This document shows positions 52,395 through 60,145 of a stretch of 64,000 nucleotides of DNA, one piece after another. Made by a program: the position numbers and the translations under genes. The DNA lies in NCBI GenBank assembly GCA_016707445.1, contig JADJHR010000019.1, positions 124,001 to 188,000 of the forward strand, given 5' to 3'. Under the pieces are notes generated by a model. It saw only the letters and a list, made by a program, of their open reading frames with translations, was not told where the DNA came from and did not search any database. The DNA is from Rubrivivax sp. (GTDB lineage Bacteria > Pseudomonadota > Gammaproteobacteria > Burkholderiales > Burkholderiaceae_C). Position 1 is the first letter of the stretch, and the number at the start of each line of letters is the position of its first letter.

Positions 52395-53180
52395 TCAGTG
52401 GGTGGTGCCGAGGTAGGCGGCGATCACCTCGGGGTTGCCGCGCACCTCGTCGGGGCTGCCGTCGCCGATCTTCTTGCCGTAGTCGAGCACGACCACGCGG
52501 TCGCTGATGTCCATCACCACACCCATGTCGTGCTCGATCAGCACGATGGTGGTGCCGAATTCGTCGTTGACGTCGAGCACGAAGCGGCACATGTCCTGCT
52601 TCTCCTCGACGTTCATGCCGGCCATCGGTTCGTCGAGCAGCAGCACCTGCGGCTCCATCGCCAGCGCGCGGCCCAGGTCGACGCGCTTTTGCAGGCCGTA
52701 GGGCAGGCGGCCCACCGGCGTCTTGCGGTAGGCCTGGATCTCCAGGAAGTCGATGATCTGCTCGACGAAAGCGCGGTGCGCCTCTTCTTCGCGTTGGGCC
52801 GCGCCGAGTCGCAGTGCCTGCTGGAACAGGTTGCACTTCATCTTCAGGTTGCGCCCCGACATGATGTTGTCGATGACGTTCATGCCCTTGAACAACGCCA
52901 GGTTCTGGAAGGTGCGTGCCACGCCCATCTCGGCCACCTGGCGGCTGTTCATGTGGCTGAAGGTGCGGCCGCGAAACGTGATCGATCCCTGCTGCGGCGT
53001 GTAGACGCCGTTAATGCAGTTCAGCATGCTGCTCTTGCCGGCGCCATTGGGGCCGATGATGGCGCGCACCTCGTGCTCGCGCACGTTGAAGCTGATGTCG
53101 GTCAGTGCGTTCACGCCGCCGAAGCTCAGGCTGATGTTGCGGACGTCGAGGATGACCTCGCCGATGTTGCGCTCGCTCAT
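52395..53180 (-). CDS. livG: ABC transporter ATP-binding protein, LivG type
   Basis: The 261-residue ATPase shows Walker A IIGPNGAGKSSMLNC, the LivG-specific GVARTFQNLALFKGMNVIDN, a degenerate signature LPYGLQKRVDLGRAL normal for LivG, and Walker B VLLLDEPMAGMN. H-loop: IVLIEHDMGVVMDISDRVVV. The ATG overlaps the stop of the upstream acyl-CoA ligase gene (ATGA), fixing the start and showing coupled translation. Confidence 0.94.
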   Translation of the reverse strand: MSERNIGEVILDVRNISLSFGGVNALTDISFNVREHEVRAIIGPNGAGKSSMLNCINGVYTPQQGSITFRGRTFSHMNSRQVAEMGVARTFQNLALFKGMNVIDNIMSGRNLKMKCNLFQQALRLGAAQREEEAHRAFVEQIIDFLEIQAYRKTPVGRLPYGLQKRVDLGRALAMEPQVLLLDEPMAGMNVEEKQDMCRFVLDVNDEFGTTIVLIEHDMGVVMDISDRVVVLDYGKKIGDGSPDEVRGNPEVIAAYLGTTH

Positions 53181-55153
53181 CAGGCGGCTTTCCGCATGCC
53201 GCTTGGCACGCGCTCGAAGGTTTTTGCGTCGATGATCTTCAGCGTGGCCGCCACGCTGCCGCTGCGACCGTCCTCGAACTTGACGGCGGTCTCGATGTAC
53301 TGTTCGGCCTTGCCGCCATACAGCGCGTCGATCAGCACCTGGTACTTCTGGTCGATGTAGCCACGCCGCACCTTGCGCGTGCGTGTCAGCTCGCCGTCGT
53401 CGGCATCGAGTTCCTTGTGCAGTACCAGAAAGCGGCTGATCTGGCTGCCCGTCAGCAGTTCGTCCTGGGCCAGGTCGGCATTGACCTTCTCGACGCATTC
53501 GCGCACCAGATCGAGCACCTCGGGTTTGCTCGCCAGGTCGGTGTAGCCGGCGTAGGGCAGGTTGCGGCGCTCGGCCCAGTTGCCCACGGCGTCGAAGTCG
53601 ATGTTGATGAAGGCGCAGACCTGCTCGCGCTTGTCGCCAAAGGCCACCGCCTCTTTGACGAAGGGGAAGAACTTGAGCTTGTTCTCAACGTACTTGGGGG
53701 CGAACATCGCGCCATTGTTGGCGCCCCCGCGCAGGCGCCCGACGTCCTTGGCGCGGTCGATAATCTTCAGGTGTCCGCCGGCATCGAGAAAGCCGGCGTC
53801 GCCGGTGTGGTACCAGCCGTCGCCGGTCAGCACCTCGGCCGTGGCCTCGGGGTTCTTGTAGTACTCCTTCAGCAGGCCCGGGCTCTTGACCAGGATCTCG
53901 CCGTTGTCGGCCAATCTGATCTCGACGCCGTCGATCGGCACCCCCACGGTGTCGGCCTTGGCCTCGTGGTCGGGCTGCAGACAGACAAAGACCGCGGTCT
54001 CGGTGCTGCCGTACAACTGCTTGAGGTTGATGCCGATCGAGCGGTAGAAGATGAACAGGTCGGGTCCGATGGCCTCGCCGGCGGTGTAGGCCACCCGCAC
54101 CCGAGACAAGCCCAGCGAATTGCGCAGCGGGCCGTAAATCAGCAGGTTGCCCAGGGCGTAGGCCAGTCGATCCCCCAGTGCCAGCGGCTTTCCGTCCATG
54201 CGCTGCGGGCCCACGCGGCGGGCGATGTCCATGAAGCGATGGAACAGCGCGCGCTTGATCGCACTGGCGTCTTCCATGCGGATCATCACGCTGGTCAGCA
54301 GGCCTTCGAAGATGCGCGGCGGTGCAAAGTAGTAGGTGGGACCGATTTCGTTGAGGTCGATCGCCACGGTCTCGCTGGACTCGGGGCAGTTGACCACGTA
54401 GCCGCAGGCCAGCCACTGTGCATAGCTGAAGATGTTCTGCCCGATCCAGGCCGGCGGCAGGTAGGCCAGTACTTCCTCGTTCTCGGTCAGCCGGTCGAAG
54501 GCCTTGCCGGCCGCGGCACGGTCGAGCAGCGAGAAATGGGTATGCACCACTCCCTTGGGGTTGCCGGTGGTGCCCGAGGTGAAGAACATCGCCGCCACAT
54601 CCTGCGGCGTTGCCTTGGCCAGCTCGGCATCGAAGAAATTGGGGTTCTGGCGATCGAAGTCGCGGCCTGCCTCGATCAGCGTGTCCAGTGCCTGCAGCCC
54701 GGGCTCATCGTATTTCCGCAGGCCGCGCGGGTCGTCGTACCAGATGTGTGCCAGCTGCGGGCATTGCTCGCGCAGCTCAAGCATCTTGTCGACCTGCTCC
54801 TGGTCCTCGACCACCGCAAAGCGAACCTCGGCGTTGTTGATGGGGAAGGCATATTCGGCGGCCACGGCGTCCTGGTACAGCGGTACCGGCACCGCCCCCA
54901 GCGACTGCACCGCCAGCATCGTTGCGTACAGCCGCGGCCGGTTCTCGCCGACCACGACCACATGGTCGTCGCGCCGGATGCCACGTTCGGCCATGCCGCA
55001 GGCCAGCTGGCGCACCAGCAGCGCCAGGGCAGACCAGGTCTGCGTCTGCCAGATGCCGTACTCCTTCTCACGCAATGCTGCCGCTTCGGGCCGCGCCCTG
55101 GCGTGATCGAGCATCAATCGGGGAAGGTCGATTGCACCTGGTGTGGTCTCCAT
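53180..55153 (-). CDS. Long-chain acyl-CoA synthetase-like AMP-forming ligase
   Basis: The 657-residue enzyme makes acyl-CoA via acyl-AMP. Motifs are in place: P-loop FFTSGTTGNPKGVVHTHFSL, YGSTETAVFVCLQ, GWYHTGDAGFLDAGGHLKII and DRAKDVGRLRGG, with an insertion typical of long-chain ligases. It is the first gene of the minus-strand operon with the complete Liv-type importer. Uptake followed by CoA activation is the likely logic. The ATG at 55153 is chosen over 55243, which would cover the palindrome. Confidence 0.92.
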   Translation of the reverse strand: METTPGAIDLPRLMLDHARARPEAAALREKEYGIWQTQTWSALALLVRQLACGMAERGIRRDDHVVVVGENRPRLYATMLAVQSLGAVPVPLYQDAVAAEYAFPINNAEVRFAVVEDQEQVDKMLELREQCPQLAHIWYDDPRGLRKYDEPGLQALDTLIEAGRDFDRQNPNFFDAELAKATPQDVAAMFFTSGTTGNPKGVVHTHFSLLDRAAAGKAFDRLTENEEVLAYLPPAWIGQNIFSYAQWLACGYVVNCPESSETVAIDLNEIGPTYYFAPPRIFEGLLTSVMIRMEDASAIKRALFHRFMDIARRVGPQRMDGKPLALGDRLAYALGNLLIYGPLRNSLGLSRVRVAYTAGEAIGPDLFIFYRSIGINLKQLYGSTETAVFVCLQPDHEAKADTVGVPIDGVEIRLADNGEILVKSPGLLKEYYKNPEATAEVLTGDGWYHTGDAGFLDAGGHLKIIDRAKDVGRLRGGANNGAMFAPKYVENKLKFFPFVKEAVAFGDKREQVCAFINIDFDAVGNWAERRNLPYAGYTDLASKPEVLDLVRECVEKVNADLAQDELLTGSQISRFLVLHKELDADDGELTRTRKVRRGYIDQKYQVLIDALYGGKAEQYIETAVKFEDGRSGSVAATLKIIDAKTFERVPSGMRKAA

Positions 55154-55184
55154 CGGTGATGGGCGTCTGCGGAATCTCGGCACG

Positions 55185-55206
55185 TGCTGTTCTTGCAAGC
55201 ACAGCA
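55185..55206. promoter_or_regulatory. Near-perfect 22-bp palindrome before the ligase-liv operon
   Basis: TGCTGT and ACAGCA flank a central CTTGCAAG, all sharing one centre, with only one mismatched pair (positions 55191 and 55200). It is 32 bases upstream of the ligase ATG. A 10-bp perfect palindrome, TTGACGTCAA, lies nearby at 55248-55257. They are operator candidates for the divergent Crp/Fnr-type regulator. Confidence 0.55.
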
Positions 55207-55319
55207 TGGGCACGCGGAAACCGATGACAGGCATTGTCCGCAAAGCTTTGACGTCAATATGTCAGTTCGACGACAATTATCGGGTCTTCACTGACAGGTT
55301 TTTCACTGAGAGCCAGCTC

Positions 55320-56069
55320 ATGCCTTCAAGCAGTTTCCCGTCTGCTCGACACGCCGGTACGGTGCAGGTTTCGCGCTCGCGCACGATCCGTTCTGCAGAG
55401 CTGAACGGCATCCCCTGGATCGAACGGCTGGATGCCGAAGAGCGCAGCCGGGTGGTGGCTGACCTGCGCGTGGTGCAGGTCGAGCCCGGCGAACTGGTCT
55501 GCCGCGTCGGTCGGCCGGTGACCTACTGGTTCGGCGTGCTCGACGGCCTGCTGAAGATGAGCAACGACAGCGCGCTGGGCATGCCAATCACGTTCACCGG
55601 TGTGCCGCCCGGCGGCTGGTTCGGTGAAGGCACAGTGATCAAGCGCGAGGCCTATCGCTACAACATCCAGGCTCTGCGTCGAAGCCTGGTCACGGGCATC
55701 TCGGTGCAGACCTTTCACTGGCTGCTCGATCGAAGCATCGGCTTCAACCGCTTCGTCATGATGCAGCTCAACGAGCGCCTGGGGCAGTTTATCGCGGCGC
55801 GTGAGATCGACCGTCTGAACAGTGCCAACGAACGGGTCGCGCGCAGCCTGGGCGCGCTCTTTCACCCGGTGCTGTACCCGGGTGTCGGAGAGCTGCTGCG
55901 CATCACGCAGCAGGAATTGGGCTACCTGGTCGGGCTGTCTCGGCAGCGCGTCAACGAGGCCTTGCACGCGCTGCAGCGGGCCCGCGTGATCCGCATCGAA
56001 TATGGGGGCCTGCGCGTGCTCGACCTCGACGGCCTGCGCAGCTTCGACGACGCGCCGGCGCGCGGCTGA
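55320..56069 (+). CDS. Crp/Fnr-family transcriptional regulator
   Basis: The 249-residue regulator has an N-terminal cyclic-nucleotide-binding-like domain (about 50-150; VVQVEPGELVCRVGRPVTYW, GVPPGGWFGEGTVIKREAYR) and a C-terminal winged helix (about 170-240; ELLRITQQELGYLVGLSRQR, VNEALHALQRARVIRIEYGG). No Fnr-type N-terminal cysteine cluster is present, so it does not sense oxygen through an iron-sulfur cluster. The ATG at 55320 was chosen as the first with a sensible N-terminus. It is divergent from the ligase-liv operon and likely controls it. Confidence 0.9.
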   Translation: MPSSSFPSARHAGTVQVSRSRTIRSAELNGIPWIERLDAEERSRVVADLRVVQVEPGELVCRVGRPVTYWFGVLDGLLKMSNDSALGMPITFTGVPPGGWFGEGTVIKREAYRYNIQALRRSLVTGISVQTFHWLLDRSIGFNRFVMMQLNERLGQFIAAREIDRLNSANERVARSLGALFHPVLYPGVGELLRITQQELGYLVGLSRQRVNEALHALQRARVIRIEYGGLRVLDLDGLRSFDDAPARG

Positions 56070-57377
56070 TCAGGCCTTGAATGCTTCGGCAGCGGCTTGC
56101 AGCGTGGCGTCCAGGTCGGCTTGGCTGTGCGCCGCACTGACGAAGCCGGCTTCGTACAGTGCCGGTGCCAGGTACACGCCGCGCTCGAGCATGGCGTGGA
56201 AGAAGCGGTTGAAACGGTCCTTGTCGCTGGCCATCACCGCGCTGTAGTTCTGCGGCAAGGTGTCGGCAAAGAAGAAACCGAACATGCCACCCTCGCATTC
56301 GCTGACCAGCGGCACGCCGGCCGCGCGTGCGCCCGCCTGCAGGCCCTCGGCCAGTTGTCGCGTGCGCGCTGACAGCGCATCGAAGAACCCGGGCCGGCAG
56401 ATCTCGCGCAGCGTGGCCAGCCCGCAGGCGGTGGCCACCGGATTGCCGCTGAGCGTGCCGGCCTGGTACACCGGGCCCAGCGGCGCCAGCTGCGCCATCA
56501 CGTCGCGCGTGCCGCCGAAGGCCGCCAGCGGCATGCCACCGCCGATGACCTTGCCGAACACACTGAGGTCGGGCCTGAAGCCAGGGATCTGCCTGGCATA
56601 GACACTCTGGGCGCCGCCCAGCGCGACGCGAAAACCCGTCATCACCTCGTCGAAGATCAGCAGCGCACCGTGCTGCGTGCACAACTCGCGCAGCCGTGAC
56701 ATGAACGGCAGCGACGCGCGCACGAAGTTCATGTTGCCGGCGATGGGCTCGATCATCACGCAGGCCAGCTGCGGGCCATGCAGCGCAAAGGCTTCTTCGA
56801 GCTGGGCGACGTTGTTGTATTCGAGCACCAGCGTGTGCTGCACCACCTCGGCTGGCACGCCGGCGCTGGTAGGGTGGCCGAAGGTGGCCAGCCCCGACCC
56901 GGCCTTCACCAGCAAGGCATCGGCGTGTCCGTGGTAGCAGCCTTCGAACTTGATGATCTTGGGCCGGCCAGTGGCGCCGCGGGCCAGCCGCAAGGCGCTC
57001 ATGGCCGCCTCGGTGCCGCTGCTGACCAGGCGCAGCTGCTCGACCGTCGGCACCTGCGCGATGATCGCTTCGGCCAGTTCGGCCTCGGCCTCGGTGGGGG
57101 CGCCGAACGACAGGCCGTTGCGCGCGGCCTGTATCACCGCATCGAGCACGGCCGGATGACCATGGCCCAGGATCATCGGACCCCAGGACCCGATGTAATC
57201 GATGTAGCGCTGGCCTTCCACGTCCCACAGGTAGGCGCCCTCGGCGCGCCGGATGAAACGTGGCGTGCCGCCCACGGCGCGAAAGGCGCGCACGGGTGAA
57301 TTGACGCCCCCGGGCGTGACGCGCTGGGCGCGTTCAAAGGCGGCTTCGTTGCTGGTGGGCCTGGATTCAGTGGACAC
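56070..57377 (-). CDS. hemL: Glutamate-1-semialdehyde 2,1-aminomutase
   Basis: The 435-residue PLP enzyme makes 5-aminolevulinate in the C5 haem pathway. FERAQRVTPGGVNSPVRAFR, DYIGSWGPMILGHGHPAV, SGTEAAMSALRLARGAT and the PLP lysine in FGKVIGGGMPLAAFGG are typical. The GTG at 57377 gives the normal length and overlaps the upstream ThiD-like gene by 11 bases; an ATG at 57425 would add 16 residues. The stop is adjacent to that of the Crp-type gene. Confidence 0.95.
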   Translation of the reverse strand: MSTESRPTSNEAAFERAQRVTPGGVNSPVRAFRAVGGTPRFIRRAEGAYLWDVEGQRYIDYIGSWGPMILGHGHPAVLDAVIQAARNGLSFGAPTEAEAELAEAIIAQVPTVEQLRLVSSGTEAAMSALRLARGATGRPKIIKFEGCYHGHADALLVKAGSGLATFGHPTSAGVPAEVVQHTLVLEYNNVAQLEEAFALHGPQLACVMIEPIAGNMNFVRASLPFMSRLRELCTQHGALLIFDEVMTGFRVALGGAQSVYARQIPGFRPDLSVFGKVIGGGMPLAAFGGTRDVMAQLAPLGPVYQAGTLSGNPVATACGLATLREICRPGFFDALSARTRQLAEGLQAGARAAGVPLVSECEGGMFGFFFADTLPQNYSAVMASDKDRFNRFFHAMLERGVYLAPALYEAGFVSAAHSQADLDATLQAAAEAFKA

Positions 57378-58326
57378 GGCGTGAGATTCCCTTGCTGCCC
57401 TGCGGCTGCTCGTCAGCGCTTTCACCGTCGGTGCCCTGCTCGGCGTCTGCGCCTTCGTCGGGCCCGGGCAGCGCCCAGAAGAAGCGGTCTGGCACCACGT
57501 TGCCCATGCCGGGTCGAAAGCCCGAGTCGAGGCTCTGGTCGAGGAACGACAACGCCTCGCCGACCGCAGCCTGCAACTCGCTGCCGGCGGCCAGCAACGA
57601 CGCCAATGCCGCCGACAAGGTGTCGCCGGCGCCGACGAAGGCGGTGTCGAAGCGCTCGAATTTCTCGCCGGTCAGCGCGCCCTGGGCCGAAGCCAGCACG
57701 TTGTCGATGAACTGCTCGCTGCCCTTGGCCGGCAGCATCACCCCGGTCACCAGCACGTAGCGCGTGCCATGTTCGGCGGCGGCCACGGCCAACTCGCGAG
57801 CCGATGGCGGGCGCTCGCTGTCCCAGTCGGGCAACAGGAAGTCGGTCAGCGTCTTGTGGTTACCAACCAACACTTCGGTGGCCGGCAAAATCAGCTCGCG
57901 AAAGGCCTCGAGGTAAGGCTGCAACTGGTCTTCGTCGAGCCACGACAGGCCGGGCAGGTAGCTGACCAGCGGCACGTCGGGGTAATCGGACAGCACCTCG
58001 GCCACGGCAGCCACGGTTTCTGCGCTGCCCAGGAAACCGACTTTCCAGCCGGCGATCGTCACGTCCTCCAGCACCGAGCGCGCCTGTTCGGCCACGGCCT
58101 CGGCGTCGACAGGGTGCTGGTCGAAGACTTCGGCGGTATCGCGCATCATGATGGCGGTGACCACCGGCAGCGCATGCGCACCCATCGCGGCGATGGTCGC
58201 GATGTCACCGGACAGGCCGCCGGCGCCGCTGGGGTCGCTGCCGTTGAAGCTCATCACGCAGGCCGGTGGTGGTGGCTCGGTGGCGGCGAGGTCGGCTTCC
58301 GGGGCCGGATCGGGGGTGGGCTTCAT
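57367..58326 (-). CDS. Phosphomethylpyrimidine kinase (ThiD)-family protein with atypical active site
   Basis: The 319-residue ribokinase-fold protein starts with SFNGSDPSGAGGLSGDIATI, the ThiD/PdxK family signature, and has a long disordered acidic C-terminus (PDEGADAEQGTDGESADEQP). The anion-hole motif reads FVGAGDTLSAALA, with the GAGD seen in ribokinases and pyridoxal kinases, where ThiD usually has GTGC. It may phosphorylate HMP, pyridoxal or a relative. The gene is divergent from rubredoxin and precedes hemL, an arrangement common in Burkholderiales. Confidence 0.82.
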   Translation of the reverse strand: MKPTPDPAPEADLAATEPPPPACVMSFNGSDPSGAGGLSGDIATIAAMGAHALPVVTAIMMRDTAEVFDQHPVDAEAVAEQARSVLEDVTIAGWKVGFLGSAETVAAVAEVLSDYPDVPLVSYLPGLSWLDEDQLQPYLEAFRELILPATEVLVGNHKTLTDFLLPDWDSERPPSARELAVAAAEHGTRYVLVTGVMLPAKGSEQFIDNVLASAQGALTGEKFERFDTAFVGAGDTLSAALASLLAAGSELQAAVGEALSFLDQSLDSGFRPGMGNVVPDRFFWALPGPDEGADAEQGTDGESADEQPQGSKGISRRVH

Positions 58327-58463
58327 GGGGTGATGTGTCGCCGGAAGGGGGTCTGGCCGCTGTCGCTGACGGCGGCCGGAAGCTTCCGATAGAACGTGAT
58401 GAGAAACCTGAGGAGTGTGGCGTAGGTGCGCACAAATCCTTGCTTTTTCGCCAAGACGAGTGG

Positions 58464-58485
58464 CTACAATTCGCTTCCATTGTAG
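58464..58485. promoter_or_regulatory. Symmetric divergent promoter/operator between rubredoxin and the ThiD-like gene
   Basis: CTACAAT and ATTGTAG form a perfect 7-bp inverted repeat with an 8-base centre. Each arm holds a TACAAT hexamer that would serve as -10 box for opposite directions. On the plus strand TTGCTT lies 19 bases upstream, a weak -35. The site is 18 bases before the rubredoxin GTG. Confidence 0.5.
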
Positions 58486-58503
58486 TGATGTGACTGTATA
58501 AAC

Positions 58504-58677
58504 GTGAGTGAGCCTCGAACCTGGATGTGCCTGATCTGCGGATGGATCTACGACGAGGCGGTTGGTGATCCGGATCACGGCATCGCACCCGGTACCGTCT
58601 GGGCCGATGTGCCGATGAACTGGACCTGCCCTGAGTGCGGTGCGCGCAAGGAAGACTTCGAGATGGTGGCCATCTAG
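58504..58677 (+). CDS. Rubredoxin
   Basis: This 57-residue electron carrier binds one iron with four cysteines: Cys9 and Cys12 (TWMCLICGWIYDEAVG) and Cys42 and Cys45 (NWTCPECGARKEDFEMV). The start is a GTG at 58504; no ATG gives a complete first loop. The GDPDHGIAPGT and WADVP segments match the classic rubredoxin consensus. It is followed 43 bases later by pilG; this order is widely conserved in Betaproteobacteria although no role of rubredoxin in pilus signalling is known. Confidence 0.95.
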   Translation: MSEPRTWMCLICGWIYDEAVGDPDHGIAPGTVWADVPMNWTCPECGARKEDFEMVAI

Positions 58678-58720
58678 GCCCCTGCCGGGGCCGCGCCCGG
58701 CGTGTTGAGGAGAGCAGCTC

Positions 58721-59122
58721 GTGGAAGGTGGCAGCGCCGAATCAGGTGGCACGGGGACCAAGGTCCTGGTCATCGACGACAGCAATACGATCCGGCGCAG
58801 CGCCGAGATCTTCCTGCGCCAGGGTGGGCATGAGGTGGTGCTGGCAGAAGACGGCTTCGATGCGCTGTCCAAGGTCAACGATCACGATCCGCAGCTGATC
58901 TTCTGCGACATCCTGATGCCTCGCCTGGATGGTTATCAGACCTGCGCGATCATCAAACGCAACCCGCGCTTCGCCCATGTGCCGGTGATCATGCTGTCGT
59001 CCAAGGACGGGCTGTTCGACAAGGCGCGAGGTCGCATGGTCGGCTCCGAGGAGTACCTGACCAAGCCCTTCACGAAGGAGCAGCTGCTGCGCGCGGTCGA
59101 GACCTTCCGCCCGTCTGCCTGA
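58721..59122 (+). CDS. pilG: Type IV pilus response regulator PilG
   Basis: The 133-residue single receiver domain has the acidic pair Asp19-Asp20, phosphoacceptor Asp63 (LIFCDILMPRLDGYQT), the Ser in VIMLSSKDG and the Lys in YLTKPFTKEQLL. It has no output domain and acts by binding partner proteins to control pilus extension. It starts at a GTG behind GAGGAGA. It is the first gene of the Pil-Chp cluster. Confidence 0.93.
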   Translation: MEGGSAESGGTGTKVLVIDDSNTIRRSAEIFLRQGGHEVVLAEDGFDALSKVNDHDPQLIFCDILMPRLDGYQTCAIIKRNPRFAHVPVIMLSSKDGLFDKARGRMVGSEEYLTKPFTKEQLLRAVETFRPSA

Positions 59123-59168
59123 TCGTGGTCCACGGCGACTTGCAGTACCCGAACCTGAGGACCCAGTC

Positions 59169-59540
59169 ATGACGATCCAGAAGATCCTGGTGGTCGACGA
59201 CTCCAAGACCGAGCTCTACCACCTGTCTGAGCTGCTGGGCAAACGCGGCTACAGCGTGCGCACCGCTGAAAACGGCGAGGAGGCGCTGCGTCGCCTGGCC
59301 GAGGAAAAGCCCGACCTGGTGCTGATGGATGTGGTCATGCCGGGCCGCAACGGGTTTCAGCTCACGCGCACCATCACGCGGGATCCGCGCTGGGCCGACG
59401 TGCCGGTGATCATGTGCACCAGCAAGAATCAAGAAACCGACCGAGTCTGGGGCATGCGTCAGGGCGCCCGCGATTACATCGTCAAGCCTGTCAACGCTGA
59501 CGAACTGTTGACCAAGATCCGCGCTTTCGACGGCGCCTGA
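59169..59540 (+). CDS. pilH: Type IV pilus response regulator PilH
   Basis: The 123-residue receiver domain has Asp10-Asp11, phosphoacceptor Asp54 (LVLMDVVMPGRNGFQLTR), Thr in PVIMCTSKNQE and Lys in DYIVKPVNADELL. The CTSKNQETDRVWGMRQGA segment is typical of PilH. PilH counters PilG, partly as a phosphate sink for the ChpA kinase and in control of pilus retraction. It lies between pilG and pilI in the usual order. Confidence 0.93.
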   Translation: MTIQKILVVDDSKTELYHLSELLGKRGYSVRTAENGEEALRRLAEEKPDLVLMDVVMPGRNGFQLTRTITRDPRWADVPVIMCTSKNQETDRVWGMRQGARDYIVKPVNADELLTKIRAFDGA

Positions 59541-59559
59541 AGGCGACCGACACCCACCC

Positions 59560-60090
59560 ATGGCCAAGCGTGAAGCCCTTCGAGAACTGCAAAGCCGGCT
59601 GGCCCAGCGCCTGCAGGCCGCCATGTCCGAGGTGCCCGCGGCGTCATGGCTGGCGGTGCAATGTGCCGGCGTCGGACTGATCTTTCCATTGCGCACGGCC
59701 GGAGAGATCTTCACCGCCGCCGGCGTGCTGCCCGTGCCGCACACGCAGCCGTGGTTTCTCGGTGTCGCCAACCTGCGTGGTGGCCTGCATGGCGTGGTCG
59801 ACATGGGGGCCTTTCTGGGCCTGCGCAAGCGACCGCTGACGCTCGACAATCTGGGCGACCAGGCTCGCTTGCTGGCGCTCAATCCCAGCACCGGAGGTCA
59901 TTGCGCACTGCTCGTCGACCGCTTGGCCGGTCTGCGCAACCAGCCTCAGTTGACGCGCCTGCCTGACCCGCCGGGTGCCCGTCCGGCCTTTGCCGGTGCG
60001 CTGTTCCGCGACCATCAGCAGCAGGTGTGGCAGGAAATCGATCTGGCCGCTCTGGCCCAGCAGGAACAGTTCCTGGGCATCGCCGCGTGA
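59560..60090 (+). CDS. pilI: CheW-like coupling protein PilI
   Basis: The 176-residue protein has a CheW SH3-like domain (AVQCAGVGLIFPLRTAGEIF, LGVANLRGGLHGVVDMGAFL, LLVDRLAGLRNQPQL). It couples the receptor PilJ to the histidine kinase ChpA at the pole. The gene follows pilH by 19 bases and precedes pilJ by 55. Confidence 0.92.
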   Translation: MAKREALRELQSRLAQRLQAAMSEVPAASWLAVQCAGVGLIFPLRTAGEIFTAAGVLPVPHTQPWFLGVANLRGGLHGVVDMGAFLGLRKRPLTLDNLGDQARLLALNPSTGGHCALLVDRLAGLRNQPQLTRLPDPPGARPAFAGALFRDHQQQVWQEIDLAALAQQEQFLGIAA

Positions 60091-60145
60091 TCCTGCCGCA
60101 ATCCAAGAGTGCCCGAACCCCTGCGCCGAACCCGATGAGGACCCC

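Noticed and set aside
51450..53360. 636-codon plus-strand frame opposite the liv genes
   Set aside because: Histidine- and glutamine-rich antisense reading; permease and ATPase motifs are on the minus strand.
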